A stretch of 30,750 nucleotides of DNA from a virus. The notes below the pieces were generated by a model. That model saw nothing but the letters and a program-made list of their open reading frames with translations. It was not told the origin of the DNA and searched no databases. How positions within the stretch are numbered: the first letter of the stretch is position 1; each line of letters begins with the position of its first letter. Positions 1-9,502 of this stretch are shown here, one piece after another. Both the position numbers and the translations under genes were made by a program. The stretch lies in the IMG/VR virus record IMGVR_UViG_3300042470_000360, positions 1 through 30,750 of that record. One strand, given 5' to 3'.

Positions 1-1337
1 AAGATCAACTGTTCAAAGTTAGAGATTGACCCCTGACCTTGAGCCATTGATCTAAAGCCAAATGAGATTTCGGCAAATCGTGAAGTAAGCAACGATAAAT
101 TATCAAGCACTTGTTGCACGCGCTCGTCATATTGCTGCTTTGATTCACCAGGGTTTTTGGGTAGCGTGATGCGGTTAGCTGTCATCACATCGCGGATCTG
201 CGGCACAGAGATTGAATACCCGCGGCCAAGGCTAATACCCTCTTCAATCAACTTACCAACTGCCGGTACAACGCCAGGCCTTTCAAGCACGGCTAGCACT
301 TGATCCATACCGGGTGCCTTGACTAATTCAACAACAGACTCGGCTGCCTGCCTGCGTTGTAGTGCTGTATCACCCTTCTCAATGGCTGCTTGACGAGCCT
401 TTTCATCAGCTTCAGCACGCGCTCTAATTCTGGCCGACTCTTGCTCGCGCTCAAGGGCTGCTTGCGTTGTAGTCTTGCGACCAGTGGCGCTAGGTTCTTT
501 AGGCTGTGGTGGTGCGCCAGTCTCTCTGGGCTGGGAGGGCGCGCCTGGCTGTTGGATTTGCGCAGGATCAGTACCGCCAGAGAATTGGCGATCCCAATCA
601 TCACGCCAGCCTTCCGATGCTGCTTTAGCTCTACTGCGCGTGGCAATTGAGTATTCATTAGGCGTCATCAAAAACTTGCCTAGCCCTGGTATTTCAAACT
701 CTGACTGTGTCTGGCCAGGAATGTTTTCAGGGTTGACATATTGAGCCGTACGCTTGTCAAACACCGTGCCGTTCATTGAGATTAGATAACGGTCTTGCTC
801 AAGCTTAACCATGTCCTCAATGATCTTGCCATACTGCGGTGCCGTGCGCTTTAATTGCGCAATAGCCTGCGGTGTGGGCGTGACAAAACCTGCAGGGGCT
901 GCGCCGGGGGTTGATGGAGTACCACCAGCAGTTGGAGCCGCACCCGTAGCAGTGCCAGGAGCGCCGCCCATAAGCTTATTAAATTGCTTAATCCCTTCAG
1001 CCTCTTGGCGCGCTGCAAGTTCATTGGCTGCAAGTTCGGCCTTCATTTGCGCAATCTCAATGTTTTGCTTGCGCTGGCTTTCTGCTGCAGGCCCAGCAAG
1101 TGAAGCAACATTGCTAATACTTTCACCAAATGAGCCTGATTTAGTTGGAGCCAAAAACCCTTGGGCCATGGCTAGCAAAACAGGATCAAAGAGTTGATTC
1201 CGAGACTCAAGCGCCTCTTGCAGCTTGCGCTGCGTATCAAGATAGCTTTGCCGTGCTTGAGTAAGGCCTTCACCCTCGTCAGGCAATTCTACAAAAGCAG
1301 CCCCGAGCGCACTACCAAGTGGTGATTGTTTTGCCAT
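1..1337 (-). CDS. Candidate internal virion protein, 3' end cut by window edge
   Basis: The frame is open from the ATG at 1337 to the window edge, giving at least 445 residues with no stop. An AAAGG element lies about seven bases before the ATG. The protein begins MAKQSPLGSALGAAF. It has long Gln/Glu/Ala/Arg-rich stretches likely to form helices or coiled coils (about residues 25-45, 65-95 and again after residue 285) and Pro/Gly/Ala-rich linkers (about 105-130 and 255-280). It follows two other large Ala/Gly/Gln-rich genes behind the tail nozzle gene, where podoviruses usually carry their ejection proteins. An ejected internal virion protein is therefore the best guess. No enzymatic motif was seen, and the true length is unknown. 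Confidence 0.8.
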   Translation of the reverse strand, partial: MAKQSPLGSALGAAFVELPDEGEGLTQARQSYLDTQRKLQEALESRNQLFDPVLLAMAQGFLAPTKSGSFGESISNVASLAGPAAESQRKQNIEIAQMKAELAANELAARQEAEGIKQFNKLMGGAPGTATGAAPTAGGTPSTPGAAPAGFVTPTPQAIAQLKRTAPQYGKIIEDMVKLEQDRYLISMNGTVFDKRTAQYVNPENIPGQTQSEFEIPGLGKFLMTPNEYSIATRSRAKAASEGWRDDWDRQFSGGTDPAQIQQPGAPSQPRETGAPPQPKEPSATGRKTTTQAALEREQESARIRARAEADEKARQAAIEKGDTALQRRQAAESVVELVKAPGMDQVLAVLERPGVVPAVGKLIEEGISLGRGYSISVPQIRDVMTANRITLPKNPGESKQQYDERVQQVLDNLSLLTSRFAEISFGFRSMAQGQGSISNFEQLI

Positions 1338-1347
1338 GGCTTACCTT

Positions 1348-2427
1348 TTAACCCCCACCATAAGGATATTCAAACTCGTCTGGCTCAGGAGATCCAGTCC
1401 CACCAAAGCTTGGTGGCAGATCACCCAAACCAATCAAATCAAGCTTGGCTTGATTGCTAAGTTTTTCCAATTCTTCAGGTGAAATATTGCCAGCACCAGC
1501 ACCAAACAAATCGCGCAGCGTACTGAGTGCTCGATCGCCAAATCCTTTGCCGCCAGCAGGGAAGGCAGCGCCAAGTAAAGTGCCAAGGCCAGCAATTTGT
1601 GACAAGGGTGATGGCCCGTAAACATTTGCAGGACCTTTGTAAGTCTCAGTGGTTGTAGTGGGGTAGCTATAACCACGCATTAACTGAGCCACATTAGCTG
1701 CGCGAGTAAGTGGCGCATCGACTAAAGATTGTTCGTAGGCTGTTTGCTGGCCTCCAAGCTCTGCCAGTCCTTTAGCCTCACCAAGGCCTGCAGCAAATTC
1801 AGTTTGACCGAGATTAGTTAGCGCACTAGCAGCACCTGTTTGTTGGCCCTGCTCGCGTAGCGCAGCATCCAATGCCGTTTTGTACATATTCTGCTGGGCT
1901 GCAATCTTTTGACCTTCAAGCTGCGAGGCAAAATCTGCCAAGGCCTGTCCTGATACCGTGCCAATCCGACTACCACCCATGGTGCCAGCACCACCAGAGA
2001 CGCCTAATGCTTTCAGTGCTGGCATGACATTGCGCAACAGGCTTTGCTGGCCCTGCTTTTCAATCTGATTGATTACATCAGTTTTAAATGGGTCATAAAA
2101 CTTTGAGACATCAGTGCCTGATACCTCCATCGCTGATTTGCCAGCCGTCAGTGCCTGATCTAATGGCGTCCGATACTGTCCTAAAAGATCAGGGGCCTGC
2201 GTGTAAGCAGACGCTTGTAACTTCGACATCGGTGAAATGAGTTCCTCGCCCGTATAGCGTTGGAACTGCGGCTTTCCTTCGGCATCCTTGCCCATCGTAC
2301 CGAGGGACTCGACCCCTGATTGAGCCAGCTTGCTCAAATAGTCGGTGAGATACCCAGGCGCTTGCTGTGCAGTAGTCCGCGATGTGTCAACATTCGGTGG
2401 CGCAATGCCTTCAAATAATCCAGCCAT
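1348..2427 (-). CDS. Candidate ejection/internal virion protein
   Basis: This 359-residue protein is rich in Ala, Gly, Gln and Leu and has no signal peptide or catalytic motif. The region from about residue 60 to 250 is predominantly Gln/Ala/Leu-rich and should be helical, with a Gly-rich break near 143-157 (SGGAGTMGGSRIGT). A mildly hydrophobic Gly/Ala/Leu stretch lies around 275-300, and the C-terminus is acidic and Tyr/Gly-rich. It lies between two other large virion-type genes, with 2 bases between it and the gene before. The composition and the position after the nozzle gene fit a DNA-ejection protein (P22 gp7/gp16/gp20 or T7 gp14-16 role). This is inference, because I recognise no named family. 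Confidence 0.75.
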   Translation of the reverse strand: MAGLFEGIAPPNVDTSRTTAQQAPGYLTDYLSKLAQSGVESLGTMGKDAEGKPQFQRYTGEELISPMSKLQASAYTQAPDLLGQYRTPLDQALTAGKSAMEVSGTDVSKFYDPFKTDVINQIEKQGQQSLLRNVMPALKALGVSGGAGTMGGSRIGTVSGQALADFASQLEGQKIAAQQNMYKTALDAALREQGQQTGAASALTNLGQTEFAAGLGEAKGLAELGGQQTAYEQSLVDAPLTRAANVAQLMRGYSYPTTTTETYKGPANVYGPSPLSQIAGLGTLLGAAFPAGGKGFGDRALSTLRDLFGAGAGNISPEELEKLSNQAKLDLIGLGDLPPSFGGTGSPEPDEFEYPYGGG

Positions 2428-2429
2428 GA

Positions 2430-5400
2430 TTACTTACCCTTTTTGAGGTAGTCGAGCGGAGACTTGTGTGCCGGGGGTGGCAGATCTTTTTCCTTAGTGG
2501 ATCTGGCCCTCGAGCGAATCTCGTGCATCATCTTGTAGAGTTTATCGGTTCCTGCTTTCGTTGAGCCATTACCGAGTGCGGATACCACATCGGCTGGGAA
2601 AACAAACTCGCCATCAGCAAGCCATGCTGGAATATCATCAGATTGACCATCGCCGTCACCGGCAACATGCTTGCCATCACGGAAGTCTTCTCGAGTTCCT
2701 AAGCCGCCAGCACGATACATGAACTGAGGGTTCATCGCACCGCCAGTAGCCTTTAAGGGTTCAACAAAGCCACCTTCAGCATACTCACGGTTAGTAAGCC
2801 CGAGGATGTCATCAATCGATGTTTCCTGGCCATAGGTATAGCTGGGTGTCTCAGGTTGCGGTTGCGGTAAGCCAAGTCGCTGTGAGAGCACCGCTGCGAG
2901 CGCGGGGTCGATCGAGTTCATCTCTTCAATCCTTTGTTTCATAGCTGCCAGGGGATCGATCTGCCTTTCCTGCAGCATTTTTGACTCAAGCATTTTTCCT
3001 TGCAAGCGTGCAATCTCAGGGCCAGTGATCGGACCTGCTTGTTGCGATGCTGGCAGCGCAGCCCTTGGCGTTGTAGTCACAGGTGGGGGTGGGGGTGGGG
3101 GTGGTGGAGGTGGGGGCGGTGGTGGGGTCCCGCTGATGCCCGAGACACCACTGACACCTGAAATGCCACTTACGCCAGAGACGCCGCTTACGCCAGAAAT
3201 CCCAGAGATGCCACTAACGCCAGATACGCCACTAATCCCTGAAATACCACTAACGCCTGAAACGCCGCTGATACCTGAGACGCCACTAACGCCAGAGACT
3301 CCACTTACGCCTGAGTATCCTGAAAGCCCTGACCTGCCATCGCCCTCTTTTTCGCCTTCACCTGACTTGCCTGAGAAGCCTGACTTGCCCTCTCCCTCTC
3401 CTGGGCCTTCAACTTTTCCAGAAAATCCTGACAAGCCTGACCTGCCATCGAGTTCAGTTTGAATGCCTGATTTATTGGTGCCTGATGTGCCCGTCTCATC
3501 AGTGCCTGGTCCAGTGCCAGGACCTGTCCCAGGGCCCGTGCCAGGGCCAGTGCCAGGCTTTGTGCCTAGATCAGTGCCAAGGGTGATGTCAGTAGCTATT
3601 GGCTGATCGGTGCCACCGCCACCACCTGCTGTACCACCCCCTGGAGTGCCGCCAGCAGGTTCACCACCACCTGGCTCACCACCACCGCCACCAGGTTGAC
3701 CACCACCGAGGGCTGCTTGTGCCGCGGCTAATTGTGCTGCAGCAGTAATATCATCTTGAACGGAAGTTGATGCTGCCGTTTGCGCGGCATCTGCCTGACG
3801 CGAAACCTCAGCGTACATTTTGCTGACTTCTTCACGCTCCGCATCGGTTAAGTCATCTCTGAATAATTCAATTTCAAGTGCATCGCGTGCGCCAGCCAAT
3901 TGATCAAAACCCAGCACGGCAACATCACCAGTCGCACCAAGAGCGCCGCCAAATAAAGCACGATATACAGCATTAGGATCTTCCACGCCAAGACCTAAGA
4001 TGCCACCAAGCTTTGTGAGCGTATCTTGCGCTGCTGGCGTTGAAGCCGTGATGTTTGTGCCTGTGCCACCAATAGTGCGAGTCGTTCCAACATCAGCGCC
4101 ATCACGCTCATCAATAGGTGTATCTGACTCACCTTGAACATCAAGACGCGGCATGCCCGTTTCAGGATCAATTGGAAGTCCTGTAGCAGTATCGATTTCA
4201 AATTTTATTTGCTGTGGTAAGCCACCCTGGCCTTCAAAGTAGCGCGGATCAATAAGTGAATCGCCACCAACGCCCTGGCCAGTAATGCGTGGATCGATGC
4301 CTCTTACACCAGCCTCTGAGAAGTCCTCGCCACTAACAGCTTTGGCTGCTTGCATGGCTTCAGCATCAGTTGCGCCAGCCTTTTTTGCATCTACAAAAGC
4401 CCTCTGCATAGCGCCCGATGCCAAACTTGTAATCGCACCAAGCCCATTGCCACTCATGAACTGTAGACCAGCATTCACAATCCGTAATGCATCGGATTTG
4501 TTCATGCCCGTCTCATTGGCCAAAGCATCGGCAGCAGCACTGGCACCGGCGCTTGTGAGCAGGGCTGTAGGATTAATACTTCCCGTTGTCACTAATTGCT
4601 GCACAGCACTCTTGCCAGCAGCCGCAAGCTCGTTGGGTAGCATCGAACCAATCTGACTGCCTAAAGCGCCAGCGCCAGCACTGAGCACTGAGTTTTTCAG
4701 CGCCGTCATCGGATCAGTGCCTGTGGCCAATTGCATACCAAGGTTGATCGCACCTGAGCCTAGTGCTGATGCAGCCGCTCCCGTTAAGGCGCCACCGCTA
4801 AGAAAGCCGCCTAAAGCACTGCCAGCACCAGGCAAGAACGCATTAAGCAGTAAGCCAGGCATCGGGCTGCGCAAAAAGTTTTGCAGCATATTGCCTTCGG
4901 TGCCAATTTGCTGCGTTATCTGTCCTGTGACAGGATCAAGCAAGTCATAGCGATATTGATTCTTACCAAGCCCTGCTTGGTTCTCTGACATCTTGACAAG
5001 CGAGTCACCGCTTGGCGTGACGCTCCATTCTTGACCTTGAAATGTGACTGGGTTGTAGCGCGTCTCAGTGCCACCTTCAAGGCTTTCTGTAAACCTTGAG
5101 CCTTCAATCGCTCGCTGCGCAGGCGTCAATGCCGCAAGCCTTGCCTGCTCGGTGTCGTAGTCTTGTTGTTGCTGCGCGGCTGTGTAATATGAGCCTGGCT
5201 CTTCGCCACCGCCAGAAACATAAATATCGGTAAAGGTCGGTGCTTTGACCGCGTCCAAAGGCGATGTAGTTACAGTCGCTGGCGCGCCAGGAAAGTAATC
5301 CATCAGTGACTTACCTGTGGCCCTGCGAATATCCTCGTCTGATACCCCATACTCGGACATGGCAGCACGCGTAGCTTCTTCAGTAGGCGCAGCCGCAAAG

Positions 5401-5483
5401 AACTTGCGGATGTTCTCATTCATGGCGTCTAAGCCAATGCCACCTTCGCCCGTAGCGTATTGATAAGCGCCTGAAGTGCTCAT
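2430..5483 (-). CDS. Large mosaic virion protein: collagen-like, poly-Pro and Gly-rich segments
   Basis: A 1017-residue protein whose ATG overlaps the previous stop by 4 bases. Segments in order: an Ala/Glu-rich N-terminus; a Gly/Ala/Leu-rich, possibly membrane-active stretch around 205-265; an Ala-rich helical region to about 600; Gly-rich linkers including GPGT repeats near 642-658; a run of Gly-Val/Ile-Ser collagen-like triplets at about 727-785; fifteen consecutive prolines at about 786-800; a Gln/Leu-rich helix; and a compact C-terminal domain around 928-985 with the motif SDDIPAWLADGEFVFPADVV. I recall that last motif from large proteins of aquatic phages, but not a formal family name. 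Position among the post-nozzle genes suggests an ejection or internal virion protein. The surface-type collagen and poly-Pro segments make a fibre-like or penton-type role an alternative. Confidence 0.8.
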   Translation of the reverse strand: MSTSGAYQYATGEGGIGLDAMNENIRKFFAAAPTEEATRAAMSEYGVSDEDIRRATGKSLMDYFPGAPATVTTSPLDAVKAPTFTDIYVSGGGEEPGSYYTAAQQQQDYDTEQARLAALTPAQRAIEGSRFTESLEGGTETRYNPVTFQGQEWSVTPSGDSLVKMSENQAGLGKNQYRYDLLDPVTGQITQQIGTEGNMLQNFLRSPMPGLLLNAFLPGAGSALGGFLSGGALTGAAASALGSGAINLGMQLATGTDPMTALKNSVLSAGAGALGSQIGSMLPNELAAAGKSAVQQLVTTGSINPTALLTSAGASAAADALANETGMNKSDALRIVNAGLQFMSGNGLGAITSLASGAMQRAFVDAKKAGATDAEAMQAAKAVSGEDFSEAGVRGIDPRITGQGVGGDSLIDPRYFEGQGGLPQQIKFEIDTATGLPIDPETGMPRLDVQGESDTPIDERDGADVGTTRTIGGTGTNITASTPAAQDTLTKLGGILGLGVEDPNAVYRALFGGALGATGDVAVLGFDQLAGARDALEIELFRDDLTDAEREEVSKMYAEVSRQADAAQTAASTSVQDDITAAAQLAAAQAALGGGQPGGGGGEPGGGEPAGGTPGGGTAGGGGGTDQPIATDITLGTDLGTKPGTGPGTGPGTGPGTGPGTDETGTSGTNKSGIQTELDGRSGLSGFSGKVEGPGEGEGKSGFSGKSGEGEKEGDGRSGLSGYSGVSGVSGVSGVSGISGVSGVSGISGISGVSGVSGISGISGVSGVSGVSGISGVSGVSGISGTPPPPPPPPPPPPPPPVTTTPRAALPASQQAGPITGPEIARLQGKMLESKMLQERQIDPLAAMKQRIEEMNSIDPALAAVLSQRLGLPQPQPETPSYTYGQETSIDDILGLTNREYAEGGFVEPLKATGGAMNPQFMYRAGGLGTREDFRDGKHVAGDGDGQSDDIPAWLADGEFVFPADVVSALGNGSTKAGTDKLYKMMHEIRSRARSTKEKDLPPPAHKSPLDYLKKGK
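3085..3127 (+). repeat. G-run tract with G-quadruplex potential (codes poly-Pro on the other strand)
   Basis: The plus strand carries three successive GGGGG runs separated by single T residues, then GG runs and further GGGGG and GGGG runs. This meets the usual pattern for a G-quadruplex with one-base loops. The G-rich strand is the template strand of the gene that encodes fifteen prolines here. Folding has not been tested, and the tract may simply reflect codon choice (CCC/CCA) for poly-proline. Confidence 0.7.
3130..3330 (-). repeat. Tandem Gly-Val/Ile-Ser collagen-like repeat
   Basis: The minus strand encodes an uninterrupted run of Gly-X-Ser triplets with X almost always Val or Ile, ending directly at the poly-proline tract. 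At the DNA level it is a degenerate 9-18-base repeat with mixed synonymous codons (AGT/AGC/TCA, GGC/GGG/GGT). Weaker, interrupted GLSG/GFSG triplets mixed with charged residues extend upstream to about 3460. Confidence 0.85.
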
Positions 5484-5731
5484 GGACCTGGTCTCGAGTT
5501 CACAGCGTTAACAAGTGCAGCAGCCCAGTCTTGCCAGTCATCAAACAAGTAAGGCTCAGGGATGCCTTCATTAGCAAAAATATCGATCGCTTTTAACCCG
5601 GCACCCCAAGATTTGAAATCCACATCAGGCCCAGGAATTTGCAGTTGTTGGCCAGCATAAGCCTCGCACATAAGCGAAGCCCAAGACTCGAAGGTGTGAT
5701 AACGCGGATCGTAAACCAGAGCGATCGTCAT
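5480..5731 (-). CDS. Small hypothetical protein
   Basis: An 83-residue protein overlapping both neighbours by 4 bases (ATGA type). It is Trp/Asp-rich and acidic, with the patterns FESWASLMCEAYAGQQL and FDDWQDWAAALVNAV, which look like two short amphipathic helices. There is no signal peptide or membrane segment. It sits between the nozzle gene and the first large internal virion gene, so a tail or ejection accessory role (chaperone or plug) is plausible. I do not recognise a family. Confidence 0.7.
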   Translation of the reverse strand: MTIALVYDPRYHTFESWASLMCEAYAGQQLQIPGPDVDFKSWGAGLKAIDIFANEGIPEPYLFDDWQDWAAALVNAVNSRPGP

Positions 5732-8010
5732 ACGGTATAACCCCGCACATCACCGATGTCGGCATCGACAATAATTTTACCTGCTTGATAGTCGGCGTCC
5801 ACTTGATTGGATACAAACTTGAGTCGCAAGAGCCTGCGCTGCTCTTTCATATCCACCTTGCCCGTTACGGAGTCAAAGGTATAAGGTCCCGTGATTTGAT
5901 CAGGCTGATCAGGGTAAGGCCTGCCGACTATGTAAAGGTCCATGTCGCCTTCAAGCAAGAAGTCAGGCTCCACACGCTCAAGGCGTGTCCAGCGATTCTC
6001 ACCTACTGGACTAGGCTGTGAGGGGCCGCCGGCAATCACACCAAGATCTGAAGTCGTGAATGAGCTTTCAATGGCCAGCACATTGGTGCCTTGAACAAGG
6101 TTTGTTCCTACTTCATGCTGCCATAGCGACACCAATTGCATGAGCGTATCGACGGTAATCTCAAAGTCAATCCCAACGCCATCAAGCGTTGCGGTAAGCG
6201 TATCGCCAAGCGTATAGCCTGAGCCGCGGTTGTTAATCGTGACTGAGATAACAGAGCCACCAACCACTACCATCGTGGCCGTAGCGCCAGAGCCTGAGCC
6301 GCCTGTTAGTGATTCATAGCTGTAGGTTGCATCGGCATAGCCCGAGCCTGCATCAGAAATGCTGACCTGATTGATTGCATCAGCCGTATTGACCTCGTAG
6401 CCTGCCTCGATGGGGAATCGGAACACTTGAGAAAAGTAGCCAGCAGAGCGCTGTACGCCATACGCCTCGCCTGTGTCATACCAAATGCCCTCACGAATAT
6501 TAAAAATTACACAGTCGGTACATTCAACGGCATTGCCTCGAGGATAAAACCACCAAACCTCGCCAAACCTTGGGACCTTGGAAGCCCATACCTTTTGGCG
6601 CTGGTTGTAATTCAGATTGTCAAAGAAATAGTTTTGGTTAAATGGATTGGGAATCTCTTTGACCACACCGTTATAGAGCATGAATCGGTCAACGCCAACC
6701 CAGTAGTAAATGCCGTCATATTCGATGGCAGCCGATGAGGATAAAAACGATGACTGGCTGGTGATGATGTCATAACGCCAATAAGTCGTAGCAGCAAAGT
6801 TACCCGTGCCAGGCACGCCTAGTGTCTGAGGCGTGTAGGACACGCGCACAAGGCTATCTAAGGACCAAAATAAGCCGCTAGGTGCGTTGGAACCACCACG
6901 GACAGGTAAGCCTTGCAGGATCTTGCCCGTGGCCACATTGACCTGATTGGCATCAGCAGAGGTCCAATCATCAATATCGCCAGCCGAGCAATTCCAAATT
7001 AAGCCGTCATTGCCATACACAAAAACATAAGGGTGCAACGAGACGACGCCACCAGAAATTGAGACTTCATTATCAAAGGTCAGACTTGTTGTGCCAGTGG
7101 CCGTAGCATTTTTATCTAATGTCACAGTGGTTGAAACAACTGAGACCACTCGCGTGTCAGCAGGTATGCCATACCCTTTGACTAACTGACCTTCAGCAAT
7201 CTTGATTTCGAGCGATGCAAGCGTTACGGTGGGTGAGCCGCTTGTAATGGTGCAACTATCAACTGCAAAAAGACCTGCAGCCCACAGCACTGTGCCCGTG
7301 AGAGGGCCACACAAAAGCCTGGTATTGATCTCTGAATCGATGTTATCCAGATCTTGCGATGGGTGTGCCAGCAAAAGGTTGGTTTGATAACCCACTGTGT
7401 CAGTGAAGGTGTCAAACTGCCAGGAATTGTTGTCTGATGCTACGAAGGGCGAATCAATCGATGCTACTTGCAGAATAAGCCCTGAGCCGCCACCACCGCC
7501 AAGATCAGCATCGGCAGCCGTCAACAAGTCACCAGCAACATAACGAATGCCCGGTCCTGTAATCGTTGCGGCAGTAATCACGCCTGCTGTCACTGTGATT
7601 GTGGCTCGAGCGCCGATGCCTGTGCCCGAGGTGCTATAGCTCAAAGGCACATTGGTATAGGTTGCGCTGGTATATCCCGAGCCACCATCAACGATAGACA
7701 GCGATGCTATGGGACCGCCAAAAGTGTAGTCCTGCAACCCTGAGCCAACGCCTGCATTATTGACGGGCAACACCTGCAAGCCATCGTTGTAACCGCTGTA
7801 AACATTGCTGTACTGATTGCGGACAACTACAAAAACGCCCCGAGAGGGGCCTGCTAAGTTGTTGATGATTTCGCGATAGCCACCGATCTTACGAGGGCGA
7901 CCACGCTGAAATCGTACCCAGCGCCCATCGGTATAGAACTCCTTGTCAAAAAGAGTTCCGTCTCGCTGAATGCCAGGCTTAGTATCAAGCGCAAAGACCT
8001 TTTTGGTCAT
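5728..8010 (-). CDS. Tail nozzle / packaged-DNA stabilisation protein, P22 gp10-like
   Basis: At 760 residues this is the length expected for podovirus nozzle proteins (P22 gp10 about 470, T7 gp12 about 790). The N-terminus has the pattern DGRWVRFQRGRPRKIGGY (about 28-45), which I associate with P22 gp10-type DNA stabilisation proteins. The central part (about 320-540) has the Trp/Tyr/Asp-rich beta-strand composition expected of a propeller, for example DGIYYWVGVDRFMLYNG. Two related Gly/Ser/Thr-rich inserts are present at about 101-187 and 549-626. The gene follows a fibre gene and precedes the ejection-type genes, and its ATG overlaps the previous stop by 1 base. Nozzle rings sit below the adaptor and close the DNA channel. 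Confidence 0.82.
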   Translation of the reverse strand: MTKKVFALDTKPGIQRDGTLFDKEFYTDGRWVRFQRGRPRKIGGYREIINNLAGPSRGVFVVVRNQYSNVYSGYNDGLQVLPVNNAGVGSGLQDYTFGGPIASLSIVDGGSGYTSATYTNVPLSYSTSGTGIGARATITVTAGVITAATITGPGIRYVAGDLLTAADADLGGGGGSGLILQVASIDSPFVASDNNSWQFDTFTDTVGYQTNLLLAHPSQDLDNIDSEINTRLLCGPLTGTVLWAAGLFAVDSCTITSGSPTVTLASLEIKIAEGQLVKGYGIPADTRVVSVVSTTVTLDKNATATGTTSLTFDNEVSISGGVVSLHPYVFVYGNDGLIWNCSAGDIDDWTSADANQVNVATGKILQGLPVRGGSNAPSGLFWSLDSLVRVSYTPQTLGVPGTGNFAATTYWRYDIITSQSSFLSSSAAIEYDGIYYWVGVDRFMLYNGVVKEIPNPFNQNYFFDNLNYNQRQKVWASKVPRFGEVWWFYPRGNAVECTDCVIFNIREGIWYDTGEAYGVQRSAGYFSQVFRFPIEAGYEVNTADAINQVSISDAGSGYADATYSYESLTGGSGSGATATMVVVGGSVISVTINNRGSGYTLGDTLTATLDGVGIDFEITVDTLMQLVSLWQHEVGTNLVQGTNVLAIESSFTTSDLGVIAGGPSQPSPVGENRWTRLERVEPDFLLEGDMDLYIVGRPYPDQPDQITGPYTFDSVTGKVDMKEQRRLLRLKFVSNQVDADYQAGKIIVDADIGDVRGYTV

Positions 8011-9500
8011 TAAAAGGTGCCCCCACTGATGCCACCTTTGAAGTTCCCTGTGCCAGTGGATTCAAGATTGCCACTGAAGTTGCCATCAACAGCACCCACA
8101 TTGCCACTAAAACTACCGTTGCCTGTAACGGTTAAGCCTGTGGTCTCAAACCTGGCTACCTGAGCACCGTTGGCCGCTACGCCAACACCGTTAGCGCCAG
8201 TGCGATAAATACCTGTGTCAGTGTCGCCCGTGAAAGTAATTGATGGCGCTGCTGCAGTGCCCGATGCTGTGACTAGCTTGGTGGTTGAATTAACAGCGCC
8301 CGTGACATTGATGCCATTAGCATCAGTATCTAAGACAAGATTGCCAAGTATTGAAATGCCAAAGCGCCCTGCGCCAGGCCTGTAAACGCCTGTATTGGTC
8401 TCAGAGCCAAAGTTAAGTGATGGGCTGCCAGCATTGCCATTAACAAGGCTAAACGAGGTGCCACCAGCTTGAGTAGTATTGGCATTTAGGATGTTTGTGC
8501 TGTCACAAAAGACAGTAGCCTGACCTGATGCTGGCACGGTAGCAGTGTTGGCACCTATCGCACCCGTTGAAATGGTTAGCGTTTCACCGCCAGGCGCTGA
8601 GCACTGATTGCTGATGACATAAAAATTAATGACTGGTGGCACGATAATCGTGACATTGCCAGAGAGCGTGCCATTAAAAATCATAATGGTATTGGCTGCT
8701 TCATTGGCCGTCAGCGTGTAGACACCCGTTGCGACAGTCTTGGTCAAGACGCCAAACTCAAACTGCGTGCTGACACCATAGCCAATCGTCACAAAGGCAG
8801 TGCCTGTGGACACAATGAATGCTGATTCATTAGGCGCAAAGGCTTTGCTTGCACCACCATCAATCAGTTGGCCACCCGTAGTGTTAACGGTAAGAGTGCC
8901 TGTGCCATTGTTTTTGATGAGCATGAACCAGTTATTGCCCACCGTGGCTGCTGATGGCAGAGTCACTGATGTTGCACCACCACCCCATACATAAGTCTTA
9001 GCGCGATCGCCATCAACGAATGCCTGGCTCGCTACTACTGAAACGACAGGGTGGCTTTGATTGAGCGTCAGTCCCGATGCTAAAAGGCCAGCGCCAGCAA
9101 GGGTGGCCGCATCAGCACTCGAGGTACCAGCGCCAAACTCAAAGTTGGACCAGGTGCCTGCAGCCGTGGTGTTATCGGTTAAGTAGATATAGCGCGAGGT
9201 GCCCGATGCAATTGCAACAATGGTGCCTGTGCCACCCGATGTCTTAACGGTAAAGGTGTGAGCGCCCGTGTTTTTGATCAACGCATCCTGACCTACTGAC
9301 ACCTCATCAGCAGGAGGCATGCGCAACTCAAGCCCAGCACTTGAGGCTGACACATCCATGATGCGTGCTGCAGGCGTGTCGGTGCTCAGGTTGCCGTTGA
9401 TGGGCCACACCAACTGCAAGTTTGCAGTCAGCGTGATCGATTCATACGAAACATCCGTAGGTTGGACAACATCGCCAGTAAAGGGGCTGGTATAGCTCAT
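8010..9500 (-). CDS. Tail fibre / tail-spike-like protein
   Basis: A 496-residue protein dominated by Thr, Gly, Ala, Val, Asn and Ser in alternating beta patterns, with almost no Lys or Arg, typical of trimeric phage fibres. Residues about 1-60 look like a virion-attachment region. Several related beta-modules follow, for example ADAATLAGAGLLASGL and NNGTGTLTVNTTGG. Two copies of a PS[IL]xF...TGxYRxGA module start near residues 361 and 419. The C-terminus ends NFKGGISGGTF, and the collagen-like fibre at 21766-23505 ends with a matching motif. No S74 peptidase chaperone domain is seen. It lies directly upstream of the nozzle gene, consistent with a fibre fixed to the tail. The receptor cannot be told. 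Confidence 0.8.
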   Translation of the reverse strand: MSYTSPFTGDVVQPTDVSYESITLTANLQLVWPINGNLSTDTPAARIMDVSASSAGLELRMPPADEVSVGQDALIKNTGAHTFTVKTSGGTGTIVAIASGTSRYIYLTDNTTAAGTWSNFEFGAGTSSADAATLAGAGLLASGLTLNQSHPVVSVVASQAFVDGDRAKTYVWGGGATSVTLPSAATVGNNWFMLIKNNGTGTLTVNTTGGQLIDGGASKAFAPNESAFIVSTGTAFVTIGYGVSTQFEFGVLTKTVATGVYTLTANEAANTIMIFNGTLSGNVTIIVPPVINFYVISNQCSAPGGETLTISTGAIGANTATVPASGQATVFCDSTNILNANTTQAGGTSFSLVNGNAGSPSLNFGSETNTGVYRPGAGRFGISILGNLVLDTDANGINVTGAVNSTTKLVTASGTAAAPSITFTGDTDTGIYRTGANGVGVAANGAQVARFETTGLTVTGNGSFSGNVGAVDGNFSGNLESTGTGNFKGGISGGTF

Positions 9501-9502
9501 GA

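Noticed and set aside
3025-3462. Plus-strand frame with poly-Gly and Pro-Glu-Thr repeats (145 aa)
   Set aside because: Same cause: it is the reverse of the poly-proline and Gly-X-Ser region, with no independent support.
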